A program made the translations under genes and the position numbers. Positions 52,199 to 63,557 of a stretch of DNA of 64,000 bases are shown piece by piece. This DNA comes from Pilasporangium apinafurcum. Lineage: Eukaryota; Oomycota; Peronosporomycetes; Pythiales; Pythiaceae. The notes under the pieces are model-generated. The model did no database searches. It was not told the DNA's origin and saw only the letters and a program-made list of their open reading frames with translations. The number at the start of each line of letters is the position of its first letter. Position 1 is the stretch's first letter. Location of the stretch: contig BCKE01000046.1 of NCBI GenBank assembly GCA_001600495.1, positions 236,358-300,357 of the forward strand, read 5' to 3'.

Positions 52199-52588
52199 CT
52201 AGCGATGCGAATACCATTGAATAATGTCATGTAGTTCAATGAACCCTGAGCTGTCTGCATCAAGGTCGGAGGCCAAGTCTTCCAGCTGGTTGTCGTCCAG
52301 ATCCATTCCAAGATCGCCGACAAGATATTTCTTGAGCTCTTTCGCCTCCATACGCCCCTGACCATCGACATCGTATGTCTCAAAGAGCTGCTTCATGCGT
52401 CGGATTTGGGTCTCAACGATTTTACGTTGCGACACTAAGGCTGTCTTATCTTGAAACCATTTCAAGGAAAAGAGCAGCACGTCGTCCGGGTTCTCTCGGA
52501 TCACTGCCTTTGTCCAATCTTTTAACACCAACGGTAGATCAGGAGGTACGGCGATCTGTTCTGCAGAGAAAATGCGATTGACATCCAT
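52199..52588 (-). CDS. RIIa-domain plus EF-hand protein, probably flagellar
   Basis: 129 residues. Residues about 12-48 (VPPDLPLVLKDWTKAVIRENPDDVLLFSLKWFQ) match the RIIa dimerisation/docking fold that binds AKAP helices in radial-spoke and other flagellar proteins. Two EF-hands follow, with loops DVDGQGRMEAKE and DADSSGFIELHD that keep the Ca-ligand positions. Combined RIIa/EF-hand proteins are typical of flagellated cells, which suits zoospore-forming oomycetes. It ends at the stop at 52199, and a further 5' exon is possible. It sits between STRAP and the J-domain gene. Confidence 0.8.
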   Translation of the reverse strand: MDVNRIFSAEQIAVPPDLPLVLKDWTKAVIRENPDDVLLFSLKWFQDKTALVSQRKIVETQIRRMKQLFETYDVDGQGRMEAKELKKYLVGDLGMDLDDNQLEDLASDLDADSSGFIELHDIIQWYSHR

Positions 52589-52714
52589 CGAAGCGAAAGT
52601 GGAGAGGAACGCGTTACCTAATTTGTTGGCTCTGTTATTTCTTGTATTGTATTCATGTGACCACGACTCTTCACCACAAGGAAATTCACCAAATATTCTT
52701 GTGATCTAAAGTGG

Positions 52715-55700
52715 CTAAAAATTGCTGGGTGCAGCACCGCTTTCACCCGATAAAAACTTATACGAGTGTGTGACAGCGACAAACGCCGCGACCCGATCAT
52801 CAGTCGAGCTCGTTCCTTCTGCGCTTTGGACCTGCTGAGAACCAGAACGTCTGGAGTCTGAAGATGGCGGTTCAACAACTGCCTTGTCAGGATGCAACTT
52901 CAATGCGAGTTTCCGGTACTGTCGCTTGATCTGCTGCATTGTGGCGTCACGAGGTACACCTAAGACACCATAAAAGTCTCTCCGCTCCCACATGTGACGG
53001 ATCCTTTCGGGCTGCCATAAGATCTCGCCGTCAAGAAACACATTCGTATTCAAGCCGCCATACATTTTCGTAAAGGTATTGCGATGCAGCTTCATGCGCA
53101 CTCGTGCTGCACGAAAGAGGTCCTCTTGCTCGCTCTTGTCTGATGGATCTGGTCGCCACGTGCGACATGGCCGATCTGGGTCTTCTCCCGGTCGACGCAG
53201 TTCACCAATATCGTTGCCCATGAATGAGAACTCTGGATCCAAATACCCCAACTCGTCGTCATCCAGTGCACCTGCACCTGCCACACGGCGCTGCCCAGCT
53301 GTGGGTTTAATCCTGAATCGTCGTTCCTTACGCGGCGCAAACCCATTCACGCCGTTTAGGAAGCCTGCTGTTGCACCGTGATTCTTAGTATTCATAGTTG
53401 ATGGCCCACGTGGGCATAAACAATGGGTCCCGCAACACATGCACTGGGTACAAATACGCAACATTCCACAGCTCCGCCGTTGCGACGGATGTGACATCAT
53501 TTCTGAGTTATCGTGGTCCAGATGCGACTTGGAAATCGGCTGCACCCATCGGCATCCATCTTTTGCTTCTACGCAGGCAACAAGCACTGCCAGTGATTTC
53601 TGGACTGCTGATAATCGAGTGGAACAGCACATACGGCACCCACAACTGACACAGACACAGTGAAGACAACAACCAAAACATCCTGTGCAACGACGGCGAA
53701 GATCTCGACAACCAGAACAACCCATTCGCAATGGAGCTGGATTGCTGCGATTGTTGTTACCACGGCCACACATGTGAGAGGAGATTGGATTGCTGGTTGA
53801 CATACTAGAAGAATACGATCCAGCTCGCGAAAGATTTTGTCCTTCAAGCGAGTTTGTTGCGTTCTTGTCGTCATCAGCTACAGGAAACGATGGCAATGAA
53901 TTTTCTTGCTCCAAATTTTGTCCAATAATGTGACTCTCAACATTTTCGTGAGTATACTGGTTATGAGAAGAACCCTTTTCGGCTACTGATGACGCTGATC
54001 CTTCTTGATCTTGTTTCCGCTGATTATCAGAGATTCCAACTTGTCTTTGGTTACTTTCGGCCCTGTATTCATTACTGCTGTCTACAGAATTCCGTACGTT
54101 GCGATCACTGATACTGCGCTCACGAGCGGTACAATGCACCCCAGTCACTCTAAGTGAAGAGGACCTCCCCGACTGAGGTGTTTTTTCCTCGTTTTTATCA
54201 TTGATAAATTTGCTTAGAGCGGTCGTGCATGACGTGGCAAGTGTGCTGCATTCATCAAGTAAAACTTCTTGACCTGAGTCACCTTTGCCTTTGATTATTT
54301 TCTCCAATTGTTGAGTCACCAATTGAATTTCATGTCGAAGCTTTTTCATCTCAATGACGTCTGGTGAGTCGGCTTCAGGATTATAGACGCCAGACCAATC
54401 AATGACAGTGGTGGGTGCTGGAGGAAGAATTGCTTTTTTGTCTTGCTCTTTTTTGCCAGCAGCAGCATTGTTCAATGTGCCTTCAGTCTCGCTAAGTGCC
54501 TTGTTGCGATTAGCTTCTAGTTTTACAAGCTCTTCGGGATATTTCTGATAGAAAATCGCCCACTGATGGAAGATCAACTTTTTCTCAATGGATATATGTT
54601 TGACTAATTCGCGCTTCAGACCATTGGAATGTTTGACATGCTCTCGCCAGGGCCCTGTGCGACCCAATACTTTCATCATGGTACGCATGGATGCGAGCGA
54701 TTCTTCGATCTGAGTGCGTGCCTTCTCAATTTTTAACGAAGTAAGCGAGTATTTCTTCATGCCGTCGACGGTAAAGGTTGACTGGATTTCGCTTTGCAAA
54801 TCCGAAGGTGTTAGACGAAGAAGCACTGCCAGTTCATTCGCTTTCCTTTCATCAATTGAATCAGACGCAAATGACGTCGACCTTGACGTACACGTATCTA
54901 CTGTGCCATTTTCACTTGCAGTTTCCGAAACTTCGAGCGGATTACCACTTATAATATTGTCGTGGTCTGCAATAGATTGTTTTTCATGATTTCCTTTATC
55001 GTCAACGTCTTCTATCGTTGCCAAAATATCGTTAGCGCAATACAATACTTTGTCGTGATGCCATATGTACAATGCATCCTGGAGACAAGTAAACTTGTCG
55101 TAAGATCGGTCAGAATCGGCATTGATTACATCTTCGAAGTCGGGGTCAAACCACGAGCATGAATTCTCAACAAATACTGTCCCCCATTTATGAAGCTGCA
55201 GCTTTGTATTCTCCACAATCAATTTTGCTGTCGCATGTTTAAACTGGTTTGTCAATTCCACGGTCCGTTTCGCCATATCGGTACCTGCGATTTCAGTAAT
55301 CCCGCTATTTTCCGCTCCAACTTGAGTGTCCTTCAGCAAATTCAAAACCCGATCCAACTCCTTCAAGTGATTTGCTTGTCGTTGAATCAACAATTCAAGA
55401 TAGTTACTACTACGCTGCTCATTGTGTATAGGATTTTCATCTCCACGAAGACTCTCTAGATCCTCTAAAATATCCACTGGGATATCTTGTTTATCTTTCC
55501 ATTCCAGAACATGATTTACAACCTCAGGGCAGTGCTCGATGGTTTCACGCACTAATGATATTGGCAGTGAATCAAAGAGGCTTGATTCGATTGCAGACGA
55601 GCGGATGGGCCGTAAAATATACTTGAACAAGTCAGACTGTAACGTCCCTTTCGACAATATATCAAAGTTTTCCACATGAGCTGATTGTGGACCCACAAGT

Positions 55701-58328
55701 TGACGAGCATGGAAGTGGCGACCAAGTATATGGACTGCTAGCGTCACTGAGTGCAGTTCAACCAGTTCGCTCTGTAAATCACTCCATTCCTTGTGCTTAG
55801 ACGACTGAAAAATCCCTGATGATGATGCCATCATACCTTTCGTACTAATCCGATCCACTTTTTTGATGAGTTCTTTCGCAAATTCAGAGTGCTTGGCCAG
55901 AAACTCTGACAACAGCAAAATATCATGGTTAGAGAGGATCCATTGTTTCGCTGCTTCACTCTCCGCCGCTTCTTGCTGGAATTTCAAAGGCTCCAAGTAA
56001 AAGTATTGTCGCTCACCAGCCAGGAAGCGCAGCAGCTTACAATTTGTGTCTTTTGAATAATCTTGAATGAGATTTAAATCGCTTGTCAAGCCAGGGATAT
56101 CACCTGCAGATCGAAACGACTCCCGGCGATTCTTGCGTTTATTGGGTTTCTCATTATTATGTGTATGAACAGGAGGATTTGTCGTTCCAAAAAAGGGTGC
56201 AGGAACTGGTTGAACCGGGGATTTTTTTGCTACAGAAGTAGACTGCAACTCCACTGGAGGACATACAGACCCTTTCGTGCCTTCATGCAGATCACTGTCG
56301 TCATCTATTCCATCCAACGATGATGTGTGCTCATCGCCAACTATGTCTGTTGTTCTGGATGCCAATTGCTTGCCTTGCTGTTCATTACCGTGAGAATGTC
56401 TAGGTCGACCAAAGGCTTCCACGCGGGCCATAAGCATCTCCAAATCTCCATCCACAATTGGTTTATGGTACATCTTCGCCATATTAAGTGGACGACTGGA
56501 TGATTGGGTCGATTTCAAGGGATGTGGTATTCGTATATCTGGAGCAAGCACGTATTTCTGCTCCAAGAATGAGCTATATATGCTACTAAACTGCTCCATC
56601 ATCTTTAGTCGTTTCTTTTCGCGTTCATGTCGTGAACTGGGAAATGCTGACGCCATTATTGCACACTGTGACTTCACAACCATGTCCGATACGGTAATTT
56701 TGTGCCGCACTTCTTCCGCTTTCCGAAGTAAATGCATATATTTTGATCTCTCTAACGCCAATTGAGTATGCTTGCGTGCCGCTTCTGCTGCTATTCGCCG
56801 GGAAATTGCAGCACTACGCTGCAAATGTATTCGAAATTCATCCACCTCAACATTTTTTGATGGTTGGCCATTGATAGCTTCTTCAGTTGTGTCGTCATCA
56901 TCATCCAATCTCTGTCTCCTATTTGAAATAGTGGAATCTTCACTTCGCATTCCTTCCCATTCCTCGACATTTCCAGTTTGTGTGGAATGTCTCGGGCGCT
57001 TGGTTTGATCGCGCCCAGCACGGTTGTCGTCATAGGCACGTTTGGAACGCATCCGATGATCATATCTTTCTAACGCCCCTACATCGGCAGGATGAAAAGC
57101 ATATCACACATATACAAAATAGTTAGTGCCATAAAGACACCTAGCATCCAAAAGATTCACCACTTTACGTACTTCTTTTTGCATACTGAAGAGAAGTTTG
57201 ATCCACAAAGGTAGCATCGTCCAAACTTCTATCACTACCGCCATCATCATTTCTGTTCCGCGCGTCTTCAGCTCGGATTGATCTTGGCATCACCTCGAGT
57301 TGGCTTCGTATTCGAGTCTGAGCGTGTCGTTCTTCAAGTATGTTTCGGTTACCGTGACCTTCTTTGCGATGCCTAATGTTACCACGATGCGCTGAGTGAT
57401 CATCAGATTGCCACGGTTGGTCACCCTCGCGCTGGTAACGATGACGATCGTCGTGGTTATTACTCGATTTATCGTCGTCGGTCGAAGATGTTGATGTTGT
57501 ATACATTCTGTGACTTCTGTTGCTGTTCATGTTGTTTGAACTGTTTGTGCTGGTGGCACGCTTCCGAATCTGCTCTTCTGTAGTATCCACGGCAGTCTGC
57601 AGAATTCGGATCCCATGATCGACGCGTTTCATTGTATCGGCTGATATTAGAAAACTCATGGTGTACTTGCCATCAATATTAAATTTGGTAGTACTCCCCA
57701 CTCCAGATGTGCTGCTCACCTCGTCCAGATCGCTGCGAGGCTTGCGATAGATGATATTGCACTTCGCCTGACTCATGATCGCATGTATCCTCGTACCGCG
57801 TAGACCGATCACATGCGGAGCTAAAAGATCAGGAGCTATTGTTGTTGTCAAGTTTACCACACGCATCACCTGTGACTTGGTTTGCGCTGATTCCACTTCG
57901 GCGACGATTGGCAACGCAGCAGTCACTGTAGCCGCATTTCCTGACGGAATAGCATCGTGCACTCGAGTCGCAGAATAATTATCTGTTGATGTCAAGGTAG
58001 TAGTCGAAGTGCTTGCTCCCATCGCTGCATTCTTCTTCCTGATGGCGCCGGCATTCATATTGTTCACACTGGCAGTTGGTATTACTGTAGCCATACTACT
58101 GTTTGCTGATCCTCCTGATCCATTCGTCCGCTTTCTAGCTTGCCGCTTCCGTCCATTGTTGCTAATAGAAGTATGATTATTACTGTGATTCCCATTCGTA
58201 GACGCAGATAAGTGCGGAATGGTGTCATTATGCATTCGACCGGGTCTCCGGCCAGTGGAAGTTGTGGTAGGCACCGCCGCTGCTGCGTCACGTACACCCA
58301 GCGATGCACCCACGGATATCACGCCCAT
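52715..58328 (-). CDS. Large protein with KH-like domain and C-terminal J-domain, two exons
   Basis: Exon 1 (58328-57173) starts MGVISVGASL; exon 2 (57078-52715) ends with the stop after APSNF. The 94-nt intron has donor GTACGT and acceptor TGTAG and its phase is consistent (AKR|RALERYDHRMRSKR), giving about 1839 residues. Exon 1 carries a KH-type I-like segment (APHVIGLRGTRIHAIMSQAKCNI, GxxG = GLRG) between low-complexity Ser/Thr/Asn stretches. Exon 2 has long helical regions, a Cys-rich cluster (GCSGCRDLRRRCTGCFGCC; CVSCGCRMCC), and a C-terminal J-domain with HPD (FYGVLGVPRDATMQQIKRQY...LKLHPDK). The J-domain would activate an Hsp70. If the intron is not used, these are two adjacent genes; the J-domain part alone would start at the ATG at 57052. 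Confidence 0.75.
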
Positions 58329-58691
58329 ATCGTTACGAAAAGAGAGAGTATATGTTGTATGCTTTACAGAGAGCAAGCAAGCTCCAGCGCTCTTCTCTGC
58401 TTGACCTGCGACGTTCTTCGTCAGATGAATGCAGGTGCCGCCGCTTCTTCCGCGCCACAACCACCCCTTTTATAGTAGCCTCTCTATCAACACAAAAAAC
58501 TGAACAAACTTACCTCCCTCGTTAAAAGAATAACCGTACTTAATGAAAATGCCTGATGAATCCGTACTTATGACCCGAACATAAACCGCCAAAAGCGTAC
58601 TTAGAGGCCGGAAGGGAGCGAACTTGGCGAAGAGCACTTTGCCGTTCCACATCGTAGTGGACATAGGATCCCCAATTGAGCAGAGAAAAAG
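58329..58691. promoter_or_regulatory. Shared divergent promoter region of the KH/J gene and XPD
   Basis: Only 363 bases separate the two divergent start codons. No TATA-like box near a clear start was picked out; the region must hold both promoters or the first exon leaders. Confidence 0.5.
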
Positions 58692-61061
58692 ATGCGAGTG
58701 GAGATTGATGGGTTGGAAGTGCTGTTTCCATATGAGCGCATGTATGCCGAACAGCTGCAGTACATGCGCGAGCTGAAACGCGCACTAGATGTACAGGGCC
58801 ATTGTATGCTAGAGATGCCCACGGGAACAGGCAAGACCGTGTGCTTGTTGTCGTTGGTGGTAGCTTATAAACATGCCCACCCGACTGCAGGAAAGCTCAT
58901 TTATTGCACACGTACGGTCCCAGAGATGGCAAAATGTGTGGAAGAACTGAAGAAGTTGATGGCCTACCGTCAACAAGTACTTGGTGATCAGCACAAAATC
59001 ACGGCCGTGTGTTTAAGTTCACGTCGCAACATGTGTGTCCACCCACGTGTGATGGCGCACGCTGATGGTGAAGCTGTGGATGGTCAATGCCGCAAGATGA
59101 CAGCATCGTGGGTACGAGCAAAAGCAGCTACTGCAGCTGCAGAGGGCCAAGAAGAACCTCCAGTCGAAGTGTGTTCGTTTTATGAGAATTATGAAGCCAG
59201 AAAGAGTGATGACACGGTGATTCCACCAGGAACTTACAATATTGACGATCTGAAGGCACTCGGTGCCCAGAAAGGCTGGTGTCCGTATTTTCTCACGCGT
59301 TACGTCGTCACATTTGCGGACGTGATTGTGTATAATTACCAGTACATGCTCGATCCAAAAGTGAGCACGATGGTGTCACGCGCCTTTGAAAAAGAGAGTA
59401 TCGTCGTGTTTGATGAAGCACATAATATCGACAATGTGTGCATTGAAGCACTAAGTGTGGAGCTTGACCGTCGCGCATTGGATCGTGCCTCGCGAAATCT
59501 CACGTCTATTAGTACGCAAGTGACGAAGCTCAAACAGGCTGATAAAGCTCGGCTCGATGCCGAGTATCGACGGCTTGTGGAAGGATTGCGTGCTAGTAAT
59601 TCAGTAGTCGCACCGACATATACAAATTCACAGACTCGTCAGGAAATCAGTACGAGCAACGACATCTTAACTGCCAATCCGGTGTTGCCAGACGATATCT
59701 TGGATGAAGCAATTCCTGGTAACATCCGTCGTGCTGAACATTTCATCGCGTTCATGCGCCGACTGATCGAGTATTTACGCACCCGGATTCGCGTACGGAA
59801 CGTCGAATCGGAGACTCCACAGGCATTCTTGCACCACTTGAACCAGGCGATTTCGATGGAGATTAAGCCCATGAAGTTTTGCTACACGCGGTTGAATTCA
59901 TTAATGAGAACGTTGGAGATCACGAATCTCGAGGAATACAACTCCCTGACCGCTGTTGCGGATTTCGCCACGCTTGTAGCGACGTATACGGATGGGTTCA
60001 TGTTGATCATTGAGCCTTTCGACGGCACATCGGGTGTGCATGATCCAGTGTTGCAGCTGGCGTGCTTGGATGCCTCCCTAGCTATTCGCCCTGTGTTTGA
60101 ACGGTTCTCCAGTGTCATTATTACGTCCGGTACACTCTCCCCTATTGATCTGTACCCACGATTGCTGAATTTTAACCCAGTAATTCGTGAATCGCTGCCC
60201 ATGTCGGTATATCGATCCTGTATTTGCCCCTTGGTGATCACGCGTGGGAGTGATCAAATGCCAGTGAGTACGAAATTTGATTTACGTGACGACATGTCAG
60301 TGGTGCGAAATTATGGGACGTTGTTGTTGGAGATGGCAGCGTGTACTCCAGATGGGATGGTGTGTTTCTTTCCATCATATCTCTACATGGAGAAGATCAT
60401 TGGTCAATGGGATTCACTGGGGGTCCTGAAGCGTGTATTGATGCACAAATTGTTATTTATTGAGACAAAGGATATCGTGGAGACGACACTGGCTCTGGAT
60501 AATTACAAGAAAGCCTGTGATTGTGGTCGAGGCGCTATTTTCTTCTCAGTGGCACGCGGGAAAGTCGCGGAAGGGATCGATTTCGATCGCCATTATGGTC
60601 GCTGTGTGATTCTCTTTGGGATTCCATTCCAATACACTTTGTCGAATAAGTTGCGTGCTCGACTTGAGTATTTACGGTACACGCATCAGATCCGTGAGGG
60701 TGATTTTTTGACCTTTGATGCGCTTCGCCAAGCAGCTCAGTGTGCTGGGCGAGTTTTGAGAAGTAAAACTGATTATGGACTCATCATCTTTGCTGATTCA
60801 CGCTATAATCGGCTGGACAAGCGCACGAAGCTGCCACCATGGATCACTCAGTTTCTTGTCGATTCGCACTTGAATTTATCTGTAGATATGGCGATTTTTA
60901 TGGCCAAGAAGTACCTGACATTGATGGCACAACCCGTTGACGAAGCCACGAATGTTAATTCAATTCTGTTAGATACAGATGCGGTCACGAAGTGGCTTGG
61001 CAAGCATTCACATGAAGGGCAAGAGAACCAAACTCACGGTCTTATCACTGTTGGTCAGTGA
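58692..61061 (+). CDS. ERCC2: XPD/ERCC2 DNA helicase of TFIIH
   Basis: Single exon, 789 residues (human protein 760). The superfamily-2 helicase motifs are in order: Walker A MPTGTGKT (K48), DEAH at residues 241-244, motif III-like VIITSGTLSP, and the C-terminal motifs ARGKVAEGIDF and QAAQCAGRVLRSKTDYG. Four iron-sulfur-cluster cysteines are seen, in RNMCVHP, GQCRKM, EVCSFY and GWCPYF. It is a 5'-3' helicase in TFIIH, needed for promoter opening support and nucleotide excision repair. The sequence is intact with no frameshift. Confidence 0.98.
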   Translation: MRVEIDGLEVLFPYERMYAEQLQYMRELKRALDVQGHCMLEMPTGTGKTVCLLSLVVAYKHAHPTAGKLIYCTRTVPEMAKCVEELKKLMAYRQQVLGDQHKITAVCLSSRRNMCVHPRVMAHADGEAVDGQCRKMTASWVRAKAATAAAEGQEEPPVEVCSFYENYEARKSDDTVIPPGTYNIDDLKALGAQKGWCPYFLTRYVVTFADVIVYNYQYMLDPKVSTMVSRAFEKESIVVFDEAHNIDNVCIEALSVELDRRALDRASRNLTSISTQVTKLKQADKARLDAEYRRLVEGLRASNSVVAPTYTNSQTRQEISTSNDILTANPVLPDDILDEAIPGNIRRAEHFIAFMRRLIEYLRTRIRVRNVESETPQAFLHHLNQAISMEIKPMKFCYTRLNSLMRTLEITNLEEYNSLTAVADFATLVATYTDGFMLIIEPFDGTSGVHDPVLQLACLDASLAIRPVFERFSSVIITSGTLSPIDLYPRLLNFNPVIRESLPMSVYRSCICPLVITRGSDQMPVSTKFDLRDDMSVVRNYGTLLLEMAACTPDGMVCFFPSYLYMEKIIGQWDSLGVLKRVLMHKLLFIETKDIVETTLALDNYKKACDCGRGAIFFSVARGKVAEGIDFDRHYGRCVILFGIPFQYTLSNKLRARLEYLRYTHQIREGDFLTFDALRQAAQCAGRVLRSKTDYGLIIFADSRYNRLDKRTKLPPWITQFLVDSHLNLSVDMAIFMAKKYLTLMAQPVDEATNVNSILLDTDAVTKWLGKHSHEGQENQTHGLITVGQ

Positions 61062-61395
61062 TAAGAAAATAAGAGCGAAGGAACGTAATGGAGTCGATGA
61101 ATATGACGAATGATGAAGATAATTGTCATTTAACTTGGACTACATGTGGCAAGACTTGCTTTCGTTCAATGTTTATGACTTTATATAATCTTTATTACGT
61201 TGTAGGAACTACGAATTGACATCAAGCTATACACACTTTCAAGAAGACCATGGACACGTATGTAAATGCTGTGACGTTAATCACGTTGCTGAACTAATGG
61301 GCGTGATATCCTACTGTATTCATTCGTCAATGCAAAGCAACGTGCTATAAAATATCAATCGTTTTGGTGGGCAAAGATATTTATAGGCAGTTGGA

Positions 61396-63123
61396 ATGCC
61401 ATCCAATAGTTACATTATTACCACCGGAACTCCGATTTTGGTGATTGACGCATTTCAACGAAGGTCTGGTTGTCAAATGAACACCAAGAATCGTGTTCAT
61501 CCATGCACTCCAAGCGTACGGTCACTAAACCAGCTTGGAGAGTGTCTACAAACGCCCGTGGTAACATCGTCCATCGTAGTCTCACCAAAGCGCGATTCTC
61601 ATAGTATTTTGTCCCAAGAAGCAGCGACTCCTGCCATCAAAACCTGTTTGAGAAAGCTGGTTTCTACGCAGGTGTGGGTAAATGCAGTGCAGCTGATGGT
61701 ATTGGTGTCCCATAATCTCGCGATTACTGTTGGATGTGCATTTTTGATGACGTACCTGTGCAATCTCGGCATTTTTTCTTCTAAATCACTCGGAGAGCAG
61801 TCATATACGGAGTTTTTGACGGCAAGTATGATAATTTCACACTTCTTCAATACGACAACGGTGCTATGTACCGAGGCATCGTTTCTCGCTGCGCAGCGCT
61901 TTCGTACCTGTCCAGATCGACCGCCACGCTTCCTCTTCTGCATCTGGAAGTTGTGTAGTGGTGGGAGCATTTACTTCTTTTTTTTCTCGGCAGCGTTGTT
62001 GTATGGTATGATCGAGCTGATTGCGTATGTGGCACCAGTGAGTGTACGAAGATTCAAGTTGGAATATTACTTTCACTGTTGGGCCGGCAACTTCTTTACA
62101 GCAAGTGCTATACTCGTCACACGTCGAGTTTTCCAACAGCAGACGGTCGAGGGACAAAAGCGACAGCGTTCGAGACCATATCAAACATCAAATGTTCGCA
62201 AATGGAGGCACTCCATTCGAAAATATGTACGGACCTATTTAGCTTATGTCCCAATGGTTATCACTGTCTCCCTAGCAGGTGTGTACGTGCATGTTGTAAG
62301 CCATTTTACCATCTCGACACAATGGGGGATGTTCTTCTTTGGTGCTTGCAGCGTTGGCATAAAGCTAGTAGCCCAGGAATTGACCAAGAAATGTATACTC
62401 AAGCACAACATTCGTGACATCCGTACGATGAGCTCTGCCGTGGGGCTACCAACAGTCATGATTGATACCCAACTACGCTGCGCCATGCAGCGTTTGCAAA
62501 ACACACAAGTGACAGTTCAAAGCACATTGTTATTGGCGTTTGTGGAAATCGCAATGCGAGGCATCAAAGTCATTCGAGTGAGGCGTGAGATTCGATATTG
62601 TGAAACAAGCCCACGATTGCCTTCTTCTTTGATGTCGCGTCTGAATTTGCGTCAGCTAAAGCTATCCAAAAGTAGTGCTGCTTCACAGCTTTCAACAAGC
62701 GGGACTAGCTTCTCAAAAGCGACGTTTGTGCGCTGGAAATCGAAATTGATAGCTTATCACTCTGCCGAGATCTATGCTGACATGACTGCGGAGTATATCG
62801 CTATGGGTTGCACTGCCTGTATTTACTTTTTCTATTGGCGACATCCAAAGTATGATCTAGAAGGTACCAATGTAATGGCATCATCGTCGTGCATTGGAGA
62901 GATTCATAACCTTGCATGCGAGAGAAACAAGCAGTTTTTATCATTTTCGATCCAGCTTGGTGTAGAAGTTGTTGTGGATTTCATTTCTTCCATCCTTGAG
63001 ATCAGCGCTGGCATTGACTTTGGCGAACTGCGAAAACACCAGCGATTCCTGGTGTGCTTCTTTACAGCTGTTGCAGTCATTAATATCGAGATCTCGACCA
63101 TTTTCTACATGAAAAACACCTGA
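61396..63123 (+). CDS. Orphan multi-span membrane protein
   Basis: The ATG at 61396 gives 575 residues. About eight hydrophobic segments can be seen, for example VWVNAVQLMVLVSHNLAITV, CAFLMTYLCNLGIF, IYFFFFSAALLYGMIELIAYV, FFTASAILVT, YLAYVPMVITVSLAGVYV, WGMFFFGACSVGI, YIAMGCTACIYFFYW, and a final pair near LSFSIQLGVEVVVDFISSIL. A Ser/Thr-rich basic N-terminus of about 75 residues precedes them. There is no known transporter or channel signature. A broken paralogous fragment lies immediately downstream, so this is probably a member of an oomycete-specific family in a local cluster. Confidence 0.8.
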   Translation: MPSNSYIITTGTPILVIDAFQRRSGCQMNTKNRVHPCTPSVRSLNQLGECLQTPVVTSSIVVSPKRDSHSILSQEAATPAIKTCLRKLVSTQVWVNAVQLMVLVSHNLAITVGCAFLMTYLCNLGIFSSKSLGEQSYTEFLTASMIISHFFNTTTVLCTEASFLAAQRFRTCPDRPPRFLFCIWKLCSGGSIYFFFFSAALLYGMIELIAYVAPVSVRRFKLEYYFHCWAGNFFTASAILVTRRVFQQQTVEGQKRQRSRPYQTSNVRKWRHSIRKYVRTYLAYVPMVITVSLAGVYVHVVSHFTISTQWGMFFFGACSVGIKLVAQELTKKCILKHNIRDIRTMSSAVGLPTVMIDTQLRCAMQRLQNTQVTVQSTLLLAFVEIAMRGIKVIRVRREIRYCETSPRLPSSLMSRLNLRQLKLSKSSAASQLSTSGTSFSKATFVRWKSKLIAYHSAEIYADMTAEYIAMGCTACIYFFYWRHPKYDLEGTNVMASSSCIGEIHNLACERNKQFLSFSIQLGVEVVVDFISSILEISAGIDFGELRKHQRFLVCFFTAVAVINIEISTIFYMKNT

Positions 63124-63289
63124 TATAGCGCACAGAGAAGATTCAGGAGTCCAAACGGGATTGTCAATTCGTTGAACAGGCAACAGAGTCAGTCGTCCTC
63201 GACATAATCTGTGACGAAGCTATGTAAAACACAATCGAAGCAGTAGCTCGACAGCGAGGCTTCTGGCAGTCAAGTATTACTGCAAACTC

Positions 63290-63557
63290 GAGAAAATGAT
63301 TTCGTCTGGTGCTGTGCGGACAAAACAGCTAAATATATTGCCGCGAGCTGCATCTGCTCTTTCTGTTGGCGTCATCCGAAATATGAGCTCACAGAGATTG
63401 GTATGTCGGCCAAGTCACTAGCATCTTCGACGTTGTCATCGTTGTTTGGAAATATCATCGATGATGTCGAAGCCGAGTGATGGAGTCAGCTCTTATCATT
63501 CTTTATGTGGAAATAGCAGTGAATTTCATTTTGCCAATCCTCGAGCTCGTCATTTAA
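63290..63557 (+). pseudogene. Truncated, frameshifted paralogue of the upstream membrane protein
   Basis: The frame starting near 63308 reads CADKTAKYIAASCICSFCWRHPKYELTEIG, closely like ADMTAEYIAMGCTACIYFFYWRHPKYDLEGTN in the intact gene 300-400 bases upstream. It stops at TGA (63478-63480). In another frame, EIAVNFILPILELVI, resembling VEVVVDFISSILEIS of the intact protein, follows and ends at 63557. So only the C-terminal part of a copy remains, broken by a stop and frameshift. A local tandem duplication followed by decay is the simplest explanation. Confidence 0.7.

Noticed and set aside
57165-58460. Treating the KH-containing frame as a separate gene
   Set aside because: It has no good stop before the canonical donor GTACGT, and splicing to 57078 keeps the frame, so the joined model is preferred, though not proven.
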